From Streptomyces hokutonensis (GTDB lineage: Bacteria > Actinomycetota > Actinomycetes > Streptomycetales > Streptomycetaceae), in NCBI RefSeq assembly GCF_000376565.1, contig NZ_BARG01000050.1, positions 99,196-163,195 on the forward strand: DNA of 64,000 nucleotides, read 5' to 3'. A program made the translations under genes and the position numbers. The notes beneath the pieces were generated by a model. That model was not told where the DNA came from. It searched no databases and worked only from the letters and a program-made list of their open reading frames with translations. Each line of letters opens with the position of its first letter. Position 1 is the first letter of the stretch. Of the stretch, positions 43,397 to 52,652 are shown piece after piece.

Positions 43397-44199
43397 CAAC
43401 CTCCTTGGGCCACGACCCGGCGGGCGGCGCGCCGCCACAGGAACCGGGTGAACAGGGACAGGAGCGCCACCCAGGCGGCCTGCAGGGCGAGTTGGACCCC
43501 CGCGTCGGACAGCGGGATGCGGCCCACATAGATGGAGAGCGGCACGCTCAAGGTCGCCTGGAACGGCAGGAATCGGCTCATCGTGATGAACCAGTCCGGA
43601 AAGAACCACAGCGGCGCGTACACACCGGACAGCAGGTTCTGCGCGAAGATCAGGATGAGCATCGCGGCCCCGTTGCGGAGCGTCCAGAAGCACAGCTGGT
43701 CGATGAGGAGCATGACGTAGTAGAGGACGAGCTGGCCCAGCAGCATGCTCAGCGCGAACACCCCGCCCACAGCAGGGGACTTGGGCGGTTCCACCACCCC
43801 GGCCGCGAGGCAGACGGCGTATCCCGTCAGCGCCCACGCCAGCCCGTACAGCTGCTCGCCGAACGCCCGCAGCGCGTAGTACCGCTGGGGCGGCAGCGGG
43901 CGCAGATACCAGTAGATGATCGTGCCGAAGTGCATGTGCTGGAGGACGGTGTCCCGGCCCGCGTACTGGTCCAACTCCCTCAGCCGGGAGGCGAGTACGG
44001 CCAGTACGGCGTACGTCACCGCCTGGTCGCGGGTGAGTCCCGCGGTGGTGCCGGTCTGGGAGTACAGGCCGCGCCACAGGGACGCCACCAGCACGATCTG
44101 CACGGTCAGCCGGAGCAGGGCGGCGGTGATGCGGGGCGGGGCGAGGAGTTCGCCGAGCGGGGTGACACGGGCGGCGCGCCAGGCGTGCAGGGCGGCCAT
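43396..44199 (-). CDS. ABC-2 family transporter permease
   Basis: A 267-residue membrane protein with about six helices (LLRLTVQIVLVASLWRGLYS, then FALSMLLGQLVLYYVMLLID, LILIFAQNLLSGVYAPLWFF), homologous in type to the permease that follows. It starts 1 nt after the ATPase stop and shares one base with the next gene, so it is part of a tightly coupled three-gene exporter cassette: ATPase and two different permeases. Confidence 0.85.
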   Translation of the reverse strand: MAALHAWRAARVTPLGELLAPPRITAALLRLTVQIVLVASLWRGLYSQTGTTAGLTRDQAVTYAVLAVLASRLRELDQYAGRDTVLQHMHFGTIIYWYLRPLPPQRYYALRAFGEQLYGLAWALTGYAVCLAAGVVEPPKSPAVGGVFALSMLLGQLVLYYVMLLIDQLCFWTLRNGAAMLILIFAQNLLSGVYAPLWFFPDWFITMSRFLPFQATLSVPLSIYVGRIPLSDAGVQLALQAAWVALLSLFTRFLWRRAARRVVAQGG

Positions 44200-44200
44200 C

Positions 44201-45211
44201 TCAGATCTCCTCGGCGTGCGGGCCGGCCTGGACGTACGCGGCCCGCATCACGTCCTCCAACTCCGCCTCGTCCATGGCGACTTCGGTCACCTCGTACCGC
44301 TCGATGACCTGCTTCAGCGCCTGGTGGACGGTCGGCGCCTCGGTCCCCTCCGGGCCGAATACCACCTGCGGTCCGTCCCGCCGCACCAGGGCGATACCCG
44401 GCAGCGGTACGACCTCGGCGTGCGCGTCGGCCAGCGTCGCGCGGATCTGCCAGGTCGAGCCGAACTTGCGGCGGATCTCGTCGAGGGTGCCGTCCAGGAC
44501 CAGCCGGCCGTGGTTGATGAGGACGACCCGCTCGGCGAGCCGGGCCACCTCGGTCATGTCGTGCGTGGTCAGCAGGACCGTACGGCCGCGCTCCTCCACC
44601 TGATGGCGCAGGAACTCCCGCACCTGCTCCTTGACGACCACGTCCATGCCGATGGTCGGCTCGTCGAGGAAGACGACCGGCGGGTCGTGCAGCAGCGCGG
44701 CGGCGAGGTCGCAGCGGACGCGCTGGCCGAGGGAGAGATGGCGGACCCGGGTGTCCCAGAAACTGGACAGTTCGAGGAGATCGTCGAACTCCCGCAGCCG
44801 GGCCGCGTGTTGGGCCTTCGGCACCTCGTAGATGTCCCGCAGGATCGAGAACGACTCGCGCACCGGCAGGTCCCACCACAACTGGGTGCGCTGCCCGAAC
44901 ACCGCCCCGATGTTACGGGCGTTGCGTTCCCGCTCCTGGTACGGCACCACGCCCGCGACCCGGGCCTCTCCGGAGGTGGGCGTGAGAATCCCGGTGAGGA
45001 TCTTGATGGTGGTGGACTTGCCGGCGCCGTTCGGGCCCAGCAGGGCGAGGAGTTCACCCGGGGCGACATCGAACGTGACGTCGGAGACGGCATGTTTGGG
45101 CACGCGGTCCGGGTTGACGAGCGAGCGCAGCCCGCCGACGAAGCCCGGGCGCCGCACAGTTGTGTGGAAGGTGCGGGACAGCCCCCGGACCTCGATGCTG
45201 CTCGCGTTCAC
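44201..45211 (-). CDS. ABC transporter ATP-binding protein (ABC-2 exporter)
   Basis: A 336-residue ATPase: Walker A GPNGAGKSTT (residues 59-68), Q-loop GQRTQ, signature LSLGQ (159-163; third position Leu instead of Gly), Walker B VVFLDEP (179-185), H-loop THDMTE, and a C-terminal domain of the DrrA kind. It energises the two downstream ABC-2 permeases. GTG 45211 overlaps the stop of a 13-codon ORF (GTGA). Its own ribosome binding site is weak (GAAGG 8 nt away), so translation probably depends on coupling. Confidence 0.92.
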   Translation of the reverse strand: MNASSIEVRGLSRTFHTTVRRPGFVGGLRSLVNPDRVPKHAVSDVTFDVAPGELLALLGPNGAGKSTTIKILTGILTPTSGEARVAGVVPYQERERNARNIGAVFGQRTQLWWDLPVRESFSILRDIYEVPKAQHAARLREFDDLLELSSFWDTRVRHLSLGQRVRCDLAAALLHDPPVVFLDEPTIGMDVVVKEQVREFLRHQVEERGRTVLLTTHDMTEVARLAERVVLINHGRLVLDGTLDEIRRKFGSTWQIRATLADAHAEVVPLPGIALVRRDGPQVVFGPEGTEAPTVHQALKQVIERYEVTEVAMDEAELEDVMRAAYVQAGPHAEEI

Positions 45212-45249
45212 TCGGTCAGCCTTCGCGTGAGCAGGAACAGGGCCTTCAT
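45208..45249 (-). CDS. 13-residue ORF coupling MFS and ABC ATPase genes
   Basis: ATG...TGA encodes MKALFLLTRRLTE. The ATG overlaps the MFS stop (ATGA, 45246-45249), the stop overlaps the ATPase GTG (GTGA, 45208-45211), and a strong AGGAGGT lies 7 nt before the ATG. It looks like a small cistron that hands ribosomes on to the ATPase gene; a stable product is not implied. Confidence 0.5.
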   Translation of the reverse strand: MKALFLLTRRLTE

Positions 45250-46418
45250 GATGCGGACCTCCTCGTCAGTCGGATCAGCCGGAGCGTCGCCAGCAGCGAC
45301 GCGGCCGACAACGCGGTCAACAGCCAGGGCACCGCATGGATCCCGGAGGCCTCGATCCCGACCCCGAGCAGCGGCGGAGCCGCCACCCCGCCGACGTTCG
45401 AGGCCGCGATCACCCACGCCCCGGCCCGCTCGGCCTGGGGAAGCGCCCTGGTGAGCCAGGCGAAGCCCGTCGGGAAGACCGGTGCGATGAACAAGCCAAC
45501 ACCGGCGTACGCGACCGGTGCCACTCCTTTAACCAGCGTCAACAGCAGACACACCGTCATCCCGGCCGCGCACACCGTGAGGATGCGCTCGGGGGAGTAC
45601 CGCAGGGTGACCGGTACGACGAGGAAGCGGCCCGCCGTCATCATCAGCCAGTAGACGGAGGTCGCCGACGCGGCCACGGTCGCCGTGTAGCCGACCGTCT
45701 CCAGATGCGTGGGCTCCCAGCCGCCGACGCTCGCCTCGACCGCCACATTGAGGACGTAGAGGATCAGGAAGCCGACGAGGACGCGGGACAGACCGAGGCC
45801 ACCTTTCTCCGTAGGGGCTGGTGGAGCGTCAGATACACGTGTACGTACGCCGATTGAGCCCGCGGACACCAGCACCGCCGCCAGTGCCGCGCACGCCCCG
45901 AACGCGTACGGGTAGTCGTCCGGACCGAGCCAGGCCACGACCGCCGGGCCGAGCACCGCGCCGATGCCGAAGTGTGCGTTGAGCACGTTCAGCATGGCGG
46001 TGGAACGGTCGCCGAAGCCGACGGCGAAGAGCTGGTTCAGGCCGTAGTCGAGCCCACCGAAGCCGAGACCGCCGAGGAACGCGGCGGCCAGCGCGAGGGG
46101 CCAGTTAGGCGCGAGTGCGAAACCCGCGGCGCCCGCCGCCATCAGGCCGTAACTCCAGGCCAGCAGGGCCCTGTTGCTGATCCGGGAGTGGATCGCGTTG
46201 AAGGCCAGGACGCCGGCGACGCCACCGGTGAAGTGCAGGCTCAGTCCGAGGGCGGCGGCCGAGGGGGACAGGCCGAACTCATGGCGCAGGCCCGGGATCG
46301 CGGGGCCGTAGAGGGCCTGGAGCATGCCGATGAGGACGAAGCCGACGCAGGACGCGACCGCGGCCGACCGGGCGAAGAGCCGGTCGGCCGCAGGCGACGT
46401 GCTGACTGTGCCGGTCAA
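45246..46418 (-). CDS. MFS transporter in beta-galactosidase operon (sugar permease type)
   Basis: A 390-residue major facilitator of the FHS/fucose-permease-like kind, with twelve helices (LIGMLQALYGPAIPGLRHEF at the start; GFGGLDYGLNQLFAVGFGDR around residues 106-125). The start is an unusual TTG (46418), the only start codon near the first helix, which overlaps the beta-galactosidase stop (TTGA). It may export or take up galactose or a disaccharide; position suggests sugar handling, but a different cargo is possible. Confidence 0.8.
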   Translation of the reverse strand: MTGTVSTSPAADRLFARSAAVASCVGFVLIGMLQALYGPAIPGLRHEFGLSPSAAALGLSLHFTGGVAGVLAFNAIHSRISNRALLAWSYGLMAAGAAGFALAPNWPLALAAAFLGGLGFGGLDYGLNQLFAVGFGDRSTAMLNVLNAHFGIGAVLGPAVVAWLGPDDYPYAFGACAALAAVLVSAGSIGVRTRVSDAPPAPTEKGGLGLSRVLVGFLILYVLNVAVEASVGGWEPTHLETVGYTATVAASATSVYWLMMTAGRFLVVPVTLRYSPERILTVCAAGMTVCLLLTLVKGVAPVAYAGVGLFIAPVFPTGFAWLTRALPQAERAGAWVIAASNVGGVAAPPLLGVGIEASGIHAVPWLLTALSAASLLATLRLIRLTRRSAS

Positions 46419-49276
46419 CTGGTCCCCGGGGATTCTGTGAACACGAAGGAGAATTCGGCGGGTTCGGCATTCAGGAAGTACTGCGGGAGCGGTCCCGGGC
46501 CGCAGGACTGCGAGCCGATGCCGTGCTGGCCGTGGTCGAGGTTCACCCAGACCCTGTCGCCGGGTGTGAGGTCGGTGCGGTGGGCGGCGGCGTCCAGTTG
46601 TTCCGTCGTCCAGCGGCGGGCCGTGAACCAGAACTCCGGGTCGCCGTCGATCCGCAGCCCGCCGATCTCCGCCCAACGGACGTCCGCGCGGGCGCCGTTC
46701 TCCTGCGGACGGACGTAGGGGGTCTGGAGGCCGTCGACCGTGGACTCCCAACGGCCCAACTGTGAAGCCGACTTGGTGTCCGGGTACCCCTCGCCGGGCC
46801 CGCCGCCGAACCACTTCACGCGGTCGGCGCCCGCGTCGAGCCCGAAGCGGATGCCGAGCCTGGGCAGCGGCACCGTCCAGTCGCCCTCGGGTGCCACGGA
46901 CACCGTCAGCCGCAGCCGCGAGCCGTCCGAGGTCCAGCGGTACACCGTGGCGAGCCCGATCTCCCAGGCGGCGGGCGCCACCCGGGTGCGGACGGTCAGC
47001 GCGTCCTCGCCCAACTCGACGCCGTCCAGGCGGTGTCGCATCCGGTGCAGCCCCAACTTGCGCCAGAGCAGGCCGTGGCGGATGTCCGTCTGCCAGGACG
47101 CGCCGTCGTCGTTGTCGGTGGTCGCCCGCCACACGTCCAGACGGAGACCGGTGACGTCCACCGCGCCGATCGACTTCAACTCGCCCGTACGGGCGTCGAA
47201 GGAGGCCGGGCCGAGCGTGATCCGCCGCTCGCCGAGGACGGGCCCGGCGGTGGCGGAGACATACGGCAATGGGCGCGCCGTGACCGGGATCTGGCCCCAG
47301 CCCACCACATGGCCGGCCGGAGCCCACGCGGTGTCGGCGGCCAGCAACGCCCGTACGGTCCACTGGGATTCGGCACCGTCGGACTCCACGGGCGGTGCGG
47401 GCAGTTTCACGTCGGCCGACTCGCCGGGCGCGAGCGGCGGCACAGTCAACGGGCCCGACTCGACGGTCTCGCCGTCCACTTGGTAGGACCACTGGAAGGC
47501 GAATGCGGACAGGTCGGCGAAGTCGTGCTTGTTGGTGACCCGTACGGAACCCTCGGCGCCGTCGATGGAGATCGGCTCGATGACCTTCTTGTACTCGATC
47601 AGGCCGGGGGAGGGGACGCGGTCCGGGAAGAGGAGTCCGTCGCAGACGAAGTTCCCGTCGTGCAGCTCCTCGCCGAAGTCGCCGCCGTACGCGAAGCCGT
47701 GGCGCTCGTCCTTGATGCCGTGGTCGATCCACTCCCAGATGAAACCGCCCTGGAGCCGGTCGTACGACTCGAAGAGGCGCTGGTAGTCGGCGAGTCCGCC
47801 GGGGCCGTTGCCCATGGCGTGGCCGTACTCGCAGAGGATGAAGGGGAGTTGGCGGCGTTTGTGGGTGCCGCCGTCCAGGTCTTGGCCGATGCGCTCGACC
47901 TCGGCGTGGTCGGCGTACATCCGTGAATAGACGTCCGTGTCACGGCAGTTGATGTCGCCCTCGTAGTGCACGAGACGTGAGCGGTCACGGCCGTGGATCC
48001 ACTCGGCCATGGCGGTGAGGCCGCGGCCGGTGCCGGCCTCGTTGCCCAGCGACCAGATGACGATCGACGGGTGGTTCTTGTCCCGTTCGACCATGCGGGC
48101 GGCGCGGTCCAGCAGGGCCGGGGTCCAGCGGTCGTCGTCAACGGGGTTGTCCCGCCAGGCCTGTTCGGTGAAGCCGTGGGTCTCGAGGTCGCACTCGTCG
48201 ATGACCCACAGGCCGTACTCGTCGCACAGGTCGAGGAAGTCCGGGTGCGGCGGATAGTGCGAGGTGCGGACCGCGTTGATGTTGTGCCGCTTCATCAGCA
48301 GCACGTCCTCGCGCATGGTCTCCAGGTCGAGGGCGCGGCCCTTCTCGGGGTGCCACTCGTGGCGGTTGACGCCCTTGAAGAGGGCCGCCTTCCCGTTGAC
48401 CTTGATCAGGCCGTCGGAGAGTTCGACGGTCCGGAAGCCGATGCGCAGCGGGATGCGTTCGCCCTCCGTCGTCAGCAACCCGTCGTACAGGTACGGGAGT
48501 TCGGCCGTCCACGGCCGCACCGGAACGGTGACCGGCTCGCCCGTCGCGACATCGATGTCCAGCGCGGGCACGGTGATCCGGCCGTCGACGTCGGAGTCGA
48601 CGCGCAGGGTGCCGGTGCCGCCGAGGTGGTCGTAGGAGGCGTGGACGAAGAAGTCGAGGGCGCTGCCCGGCGGGCGGTGCAGCAGGGTGACGTCACGGAA
48701 GATGCCCGGCAGCCACCACTGGTCCTGGTCCTCCAGGTACGAGCCCGCCGACCACTGGTGGACACGGACGGCGAGCACGTTGCCGCTGGGCTTGAGCAGG
48801 TGGCCGACCGCGAACTCGTGCGGCAGCCGGGAGCCCTTGAACTCCCCGATGTCCGTGCCGTTCAGCCAGACGCGGGCGCAGGATTCCACGCCGTCGAAGC
48901 GGAGCACCGCCCCGCCGTCCGAGGGCCACTCGGACGGCAGGTCGAAGACGCGCAGATGGTCGCCGGTCGGGTTCTCGGTCGGGACGTGCGGCGGGTCGAC
49001 CGGGAAGGGGTAGAGGTGGTTGGTGTAGATGGGGGAGCCGTGTCCTTGCAGGACCCAGTGGCCGGGGACCGTGACCTCGGCCCAGTCCCCGGCGTCGTAG
49101 CCCTCCTCGGCGAACGAGTCGTCCTCGGCATCGGCCGTCGCCGACACACGAAGACGCCAACTACCGTTGAGGGACAGTGACTTCGCGTCCGAGGCCGCGT
49201 ACCGGGCGCGGGGCGGGAGAGCGCCGCTGCCCGGCGAGACGTCTTCGAGATGGTCGACGGCGGTGCTGGAAGTCAT
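46415..49276 (-). CDS. Beta-galactosidase, GH2, cytoplasmic
   Basis: A 953-residue LacZ-type enzyme that hydrolyses terminal beta-galactosides. It has the jelly-roll, Ig-like, TIM-barrel, Ig-like and beta-sandwich domains in the usual order: WLNGTDIGEFKGSRLPHEF early, the acid/base Glu413 in SLGNEAGTG, the nucleophile Glu483 in ILCEYGHAMGN, and PYVRPQENGARADVRW near the C-terminus. No signal peptide, so it acts on imported galacto-oligosaccharides. ATG 49276 has GGAG 4 nt upstream; longer frames run into the permease. It is flanked by the permease (41 nt) and the coupled MFS gene. Confidence 0.92.
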   Translation of the reverse strand: MTSSTAVDHLEDVSPGSGALPPRARYAASDAKSLSLNGSWRLRVSATADAEDDSFAEEGYDAGDWAEVTVPGHWVLQGHGSPIYTNHLYPFPVDPPHVPTENPTGDHLRVFDLPSEWPSDGGAVLRFDGVESCARVWLNGTDIGEFKGSRLPHEFAVGHLLKPSGNVLAVRVHQWSAGSYLEDQDQWWLPGIFRDVTLLHRPPGSALDFFVHASYDHLGGTGTLRVDSDVDGRITVPALDIDVATGEPVTVPVRPWTAELPYLYDGLLTTEGERIPLRIGFRTVELSDGLIKVNGKAALFKGVNRHEWHPEKGRALDLETMREDVLLMKRHNINAVRTSHYPPHPDFLDLCDEYGLWVIDECDLETHGFTEQAWRDNPVDDDRWTPALLDRAARMVERDKNHPSIVIWSLGNEAGTGRGLTAMAEWIHGRDRSRLVHYEGDINCRDTDVYSRMYADHAEVERIGQDLDGGTHKRRQLPFILCEYGHAMGNGPGGLADYQRLFESYDRLQGGFIWEWIDHGIKDERHGFAYGGDFGEELHDGNFVCDGLLFPDRVPSPGLIEYKKVIEPISIDGAEGSVRVTNKHDFADLSAFAFQWSYQVDGETVESGPLTVPPLAPGESADVKLPAPPVESDGAESQWTVRALLAADTAWAPAGHVVGWGQIPVTARPLPYVSATAGPVLGERRITLGPASFDARTGELKSIGAVDVTGLRLDVWRATTDNDDGASWQTDIRHGLLWRKLGLHRMRHRLDGVELGEDALTVRTRVAPAAWEIGLATVYRWTSDGSRLRLTVSVAPEGDWTVPLPRLGIRFGLDAGADRVKWFGGGPGEGYPDTKSASQLGRWESTVDGLQTPYVRPQENGARADVRWAEIGGLRIDGDPEFWFTARRWTTEQLDAAAHRTDLTPGDRVWVNLDHGQHGIGSQSCGPGPLPQYFLNAEPAEFSFVFTESPGTS

Positions 49277-49317
49277 GGATCTCCAGGTTTCGGGATGCGG
49301 GTGTCGGGAGGCGAGGG

Positions 49318-50187
49318 TCAGCCCTTGATGCCGGTCTGCGCGATCCCCTGCACCAGCCAGCGCTGGAGGAAGAGGAACACGAACACCAGGGGCAGGATGG
49401 AAACTGCGGTGGCCATGAAGATGAGATGGAAGTTGACAGTCTGGTTCGTCATGAACGACGACAGGGCGATCTGCACGGTCCAGGAGTTCGGGTCCTGGCC
49501 GATGACCAGCGGCCACAGGAAGGCGTTCCAGCCGCTGATGAAGGTGATGGTGGCGATCGCCGCGAAGAAGTTCAGCGAGTTGGGTACGACGATCCGCCAG
49601 TACGCGCCCCAGTAGCCGAGCCCGTCCACGCGCGCCGCCTCCTCCAACTCCTTGGGGAACCCCAGGAAGTACTGCCGGAAGAGGAAGCAGGTGAAACCAC
49701 TGAAGAGGCCCGGGATGATGAGACCCCGGTAGGTGTCGACCCAGCCGAGGGACGAGACGAGCACGAAACTCGGCACGAAGGTGACGGCCGTCGGCACCAT
49801 CAGGGTCGCCAGGACGAGGTAGAAGACCTTGTTGGAGTGCTTGTACGGGATGCGGGCCAGGCCGTAGCCGGCCAGCGAGCAGACCAGCAGGGTGCCCACG
49901 GTCATCAGGACGGCGACGACCGTGGAGTTCCACAGGGAGCGGCCGAACTGGACGGTCTGGTCGTCGAACAGCTCGGAGATGTTGCCCCATTGGAAGGAGG
50001 GCAGCAGCTTCCAGTTCTCGCCGGTGATCTCCTGGTCCGTGGAGAGGGCGTTGCGGACGATCAGATAGAAGGGGAGCAGGAAGAGCAGGGCGGCGATGCC
50101 GACGGCGAGGTACAGGCCCGTGTTGCCGAGGACGCTCCCGCGCTTCTTGCGCCGGTTCTTGCCCAACTGTGGTGCGGTGGAGGTCAC
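49318..50187 (-). CDS. Carbohydrate ABC transporter permease (MalG type)
   Basis: A 289-residue permease with six helices (TGLYLAVGIAALLFLLPFYL first) and the EAA loop (KELEEAARVDGLGYWGAYW) near residue 190. GTG 50187 overlaps the first permease stop (GTGA). Forms the channel with that permease; no ATPase is encoded in the operon, consistent with a shared MsiK. Confidence 0.92.
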   Translation of the reverse strand: MTSTAPQLGKNRRKKRGSVLGNTGLYLAVGIAALLFLLPFYLIVRNALSTDQEITGENWKLLPSFQWGNISELFDDQTVQFGRSLWNSTVVAVLMTVGTLLVCSLAGYGLARIPYKHSNKVFYLVLATLMVPTAVTFVPSFVLVSSLGWVDTYRGLIIPGLFSGFTCFLFRQYFLGFPKELEEAARVDGLGYWGAYWRIVVPNSLNFFAAIATITFISGWNAFLWPLVIGQDPNSWTVQIALSSFMTNQTVNFHLIFMATAVSILPLVFVFLFLQRWLVQGIAQTGIKG

Positions 50188-51152
50188 TTGGACTCCTCCC
50201 CCCTTCCGAAGCCCATGATCCTGCCCTGGGCGAGGGTGACGATGCAGATCAGCAGCGACAGGATGACCGCGCCCGCGCTGCCGGCGCCGTAGTCCTGGTT
50301 GGTGCCGAGGGCCGCCTTGTACAGCTCCATGAGCGGTGTCTGGGCCCAAGTGGCCTTGGTGCTGATGATGTTGAAGAACTCGTCGAAGGCCTGGTACGCG
50401 GCGACGAGCAGCAGCAGGACCACCGCCGTGGACGTGGCGCGGAGTTGGGGCAGCGTGATGTACCGGAAGGTCTGCCAGCCCCGCTTGGCGCCGTCGATCT
50501 CGGCGGCCTCGTACAGCTCGGCCGGGATGTTCTGGAGCGCCGCCAGGAACAGGATCATGTAGAAGCCGGCCTGGATCCACAGTCGCAGGCTCACGATGAC
50601 CAGCCAGTACCAGGGCGGGCTGGGGTTCGCCAGATAGGCGATGTTGTCGACGCCGAACCAGCCGAGGACGGTGTTCATCAGACCGAAGCGGACGCCGCTG
50701 AAGATGGACATCTTCCAGATCAGCGCGGCGGCGACGTACGACACGGCGGTCGGCAGGAAGAACACCGACCGGAAGAACGCCCGCATGAACCGCAGTTGGT
50801 TGACCAGCAGCGCCAGCCCCAGTGAGAGCGCCCAGGTGGTCGGCACGATGAACACGGCGAACACCGTGAACGTCAGCAGTGAATCAGGGAAGTTGCTGTT
50901 GGTCAGGATCTGCTTGTAGTTGTCGAGGCCGATGAAATGGCTCGGTGTGACGGTGTAGCGGGCGTCGAAGAAGCTGAGCCAGATGCTCCATCCGATGGGG
51001 ACGAAGACGAAGATCACCAGGCCGATGAGGAACGGGCCGGTGAAGAGCCAGAAGTTCAGGGTGGCGTTGGACCGCAGGCCGCGCCGCGGCCGGGACTTGG
51101 AGGTCTCGGCCGCGGCGGTCTGGGCGACCCCGCGCGTGGTGGTGGTCGACAT
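50184..51152 (-). CDS. Carbohydrate ABC transporter permease (MalF type)
   Basis: A 322-residue permease: a soluble N-terminus of about 35 residues, then helices (LNFWLFTGPFLIGLVIFVFV first) and the EAA loop (ELYEAAEIDGAKRGWQTF). ATG 51152 is taken because the helix-rich part begins about 30 residues later and the frame upstream is a shadow of the binding-protein gene, which ends 20 nt away. Confidence 0.92.
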   Translation of the reverse strand: MSTTTTRGVAQTAAAETSKSRPRRGLRSNATLNFWLFTGPFLIGLVIFVFVPIGWSIWLSFFDARYTVTPSHFIGLDNYKQILTNSNFPDSLLTFTVFAVFIVPTTWALSLGLALLVNQLRFMRAFFRSVFFLPTAVSYVAAALIWKMSIFSGVRFGLMNTVLGWFGVDNIAYLANPSPPWYWLVIVSLRLWIQAGFYMILFLAALQNIPAELYEAAEIDGAKRGWQTFRYITLPQLRATSTAVVLLLLVAAYQAFDEFFNIISTKATWAQTPLMELYKAALGTNQDYGAGSAGAVILSLLICIVTLAQGRIMGFGRGEESK

Positions 51153-51172
51153 CTCGGGTTCCGTCCGCCGGC

Positions 51173-52438
51173 CTATCCGAACAGCTTCTTGAGCTCGACG
51201 TTGACCTTCTTGTCGCAGGCGTCGAGCGCGGCCTCGGGATTGCCGTTCTTGCGGACGGAGTTGGCGATCACGTCGGCGAACGCGGTCTGCATCGTCTGGT
51301 CGTAGGCGATGTTGTCGAAGTGGCCGTAGTCCGTGAAGAGCTTCACGCCCTCGGCGGGCAGACCGGACTTGAGCTTGGTGGCCCCGGCGGCGATCGAGGT
51401 GCGCGGCGGGATGTGGAAGCCGTAGGAGGTCGCCCAGTCCTCCTGGTACTTCTTCTGGTCGATCCACAGCCACTTGACGTAGGCCTTGGCCGCCTCGACG
51501 TTGTCGCCCTTGGCGTTGACGAACATCGACCAGCCGCCGTTGTACACCGACTGCTTGCCCGCGCTGCCGACGCTGGGGAAGGGGAAGATTCCCAGGTCGT
51601 CACCGAGCGCCTGCTGCATCGCCGGCATGGACCACATGCCGCCCCACTGGATCGCGCACAGGCCCTGGTTGAGGGAGGACGGGTCCCAGAAGTCGGTCGG
51701 CGCGTCAAGCAGCACATGGCCGCTGGTGAACAGCTGGCGGAGCTTCTTGAGGCCCTCGACGACGCCGTCCGTGTGGTACGCGATCTGGTTGTTCGCGTCG
51801 ATCGTGTCGGCGCCCGCCGACCAGATGATCGGGTTCTGGACCGGGGTGAAGTCGTTGCCGAGGAAGGCGCCCTTGACCTTGCTGGTGGTGAGCTTGGCGG
51901 CGGCCTCCAGCAACTCGTCGAGCGTGGTGGGGACTTCGACCTTGGCCTTCTCCAGCATCGACTTGCGGTAGTAGAAGAACTGCGGGTCGTCGATCATCCG
52001 GATCCCGTAGATCTTCCCGTCGACCGTGTGCGACTTGATGTCGGCCGGGTTGAAGTCGTCCTTGACCGGATCGATGATGTCGCTGAGGTCGGCCACCTGA
52101 CCGCTCTTGACCAGCTGCAACTGCGGGTGGAACTCGAAGACGTCGGGTGCCTGCTTGGTGAGCAGGGACGAGAAGAGCTTGGCCTCGAAGTTGTTGCCGG
52201 TGATCCAGTTCGTGGTGACGTTGGCCTTGGTGTACGCCTTCGCGTACCGCTTGATGGCCTGTTCCGTGCCGGCCTCGCCGTACGCGTGGAAGTACTGGAC
52301 GAGCTGCTTGCCCGAACCCCCGCTTCCCCCACGCCCGTTGTTGCCGCCGCACGCGGCCAGCGTGCCGGCCGCGGCCATCCCCGCGGCCGCCCGGAATATC
52401 GATCGGCGGGAAAGGTTGCTGTTGCTCATTGCCGACAT
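51173..52438 (-). CDS. Sugar-binding Tat lipoprotein of ABC importer
   Basis: A 421-residue solute-binding protein with a Tat-type lipoprotein signal (SRRSIFRAAAG, then the lipobox TLAACGG). The mature domain starts with a Gly/Ser spacer and QLVQYFHAYGE. Its likely ligand is a galacto-oligosaccharide from beta-1,6-galactan, judged from the endo-galactanase upstream and the beta-galactosidase downstream. First gene of the long operon; ATG 52438 has AAGGA 8 nt upstream. A TTCGGCAAGGGGTT element lies about 100 nt upstream. Confidence 0.9.
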   Translation of the reverse strand: MSAMSNSNLSRRSIFRAAAGMAAAGTLAACGGNNGRGGSGGSGKQLVQYFHAYGEAGTEQAIKRYAKAYTKANVTTNWITGNNFEAKLFSSLLTKQAPDVFEFHPQLQLVKSGQVADLSDIIDPVKDDFNPADIKSHTVDGKIYGIRMIDDPQFFYYRKSMLEKAKVEVPTTLDELLEAAAKLTTSKVKGAFLGNDFTPVQNPIIWSAGADTIDANNQIAYHTDGVVEGLKKLRQLFTSGHVLLDAPTDFWDPSSLNQGLCAIQWGGMWSMPAMQQALGDDLGIFPFPSVGSAGKQSVYNGGWSMFVNAKGDNVEAAKAYVKWLWIDQKKYQEDWATSYGFHIPPRTSIAAGATKLKSGLPAEGVKLFTDYGHFDNIAYDQTMQTAFADVIANSVRKNGNPEAALDACDKKVNVELKKLFG

Positions 52439-52652
52439 GGTGACGTCCTTGTCTCTCGCGCGGCTGCGGCTCCACGGCTCAGCTGCCCGTGGCTGAAATC
52501 GAGGTGCGGTGCGGGACGTTAACCTTCGCCTAAGGCTTCGGCAAGGGGTTGGACGAAGTCTGTTCGAAGCGTTGTGCAAGGTTCGGAATACCGGACGTGA
52601 CGAAGGTGCGGACCGCCGCGCGGTCGGCCCGCACCACGCCTTCAGGTCGTCA
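52439..52652 (-). other. Regulatory region before the galactan import operon
   Basis: The 214 nt between the binding-protein start and the galactanase stop contain no gene but hold the TTCGRCAAGGGGTT element and several CTTCG/GTTCG repeats. The binding-protein operon therefore probably has its own promoter as well as read-through from the galactanase. Confidence 0.6.
52537..52550. promoter_or_regulatory. Shared element TTCGGCAAGGGGTT (candidate ROK operator)
   Basis: Matches 13 of 14 bases of the element at 55851, 52 nt before the ROK gene. Located about 100 nt before the binding-protein start. Confidence 0.5.

Noticed and set aside
42590..45211. ABC-2 cassette as an antibiotic self-resistance transporter
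   Set aside because: No biosynthetic genes are nearby; the tight linkage to the beta-galactosidase operon points elsewhere.
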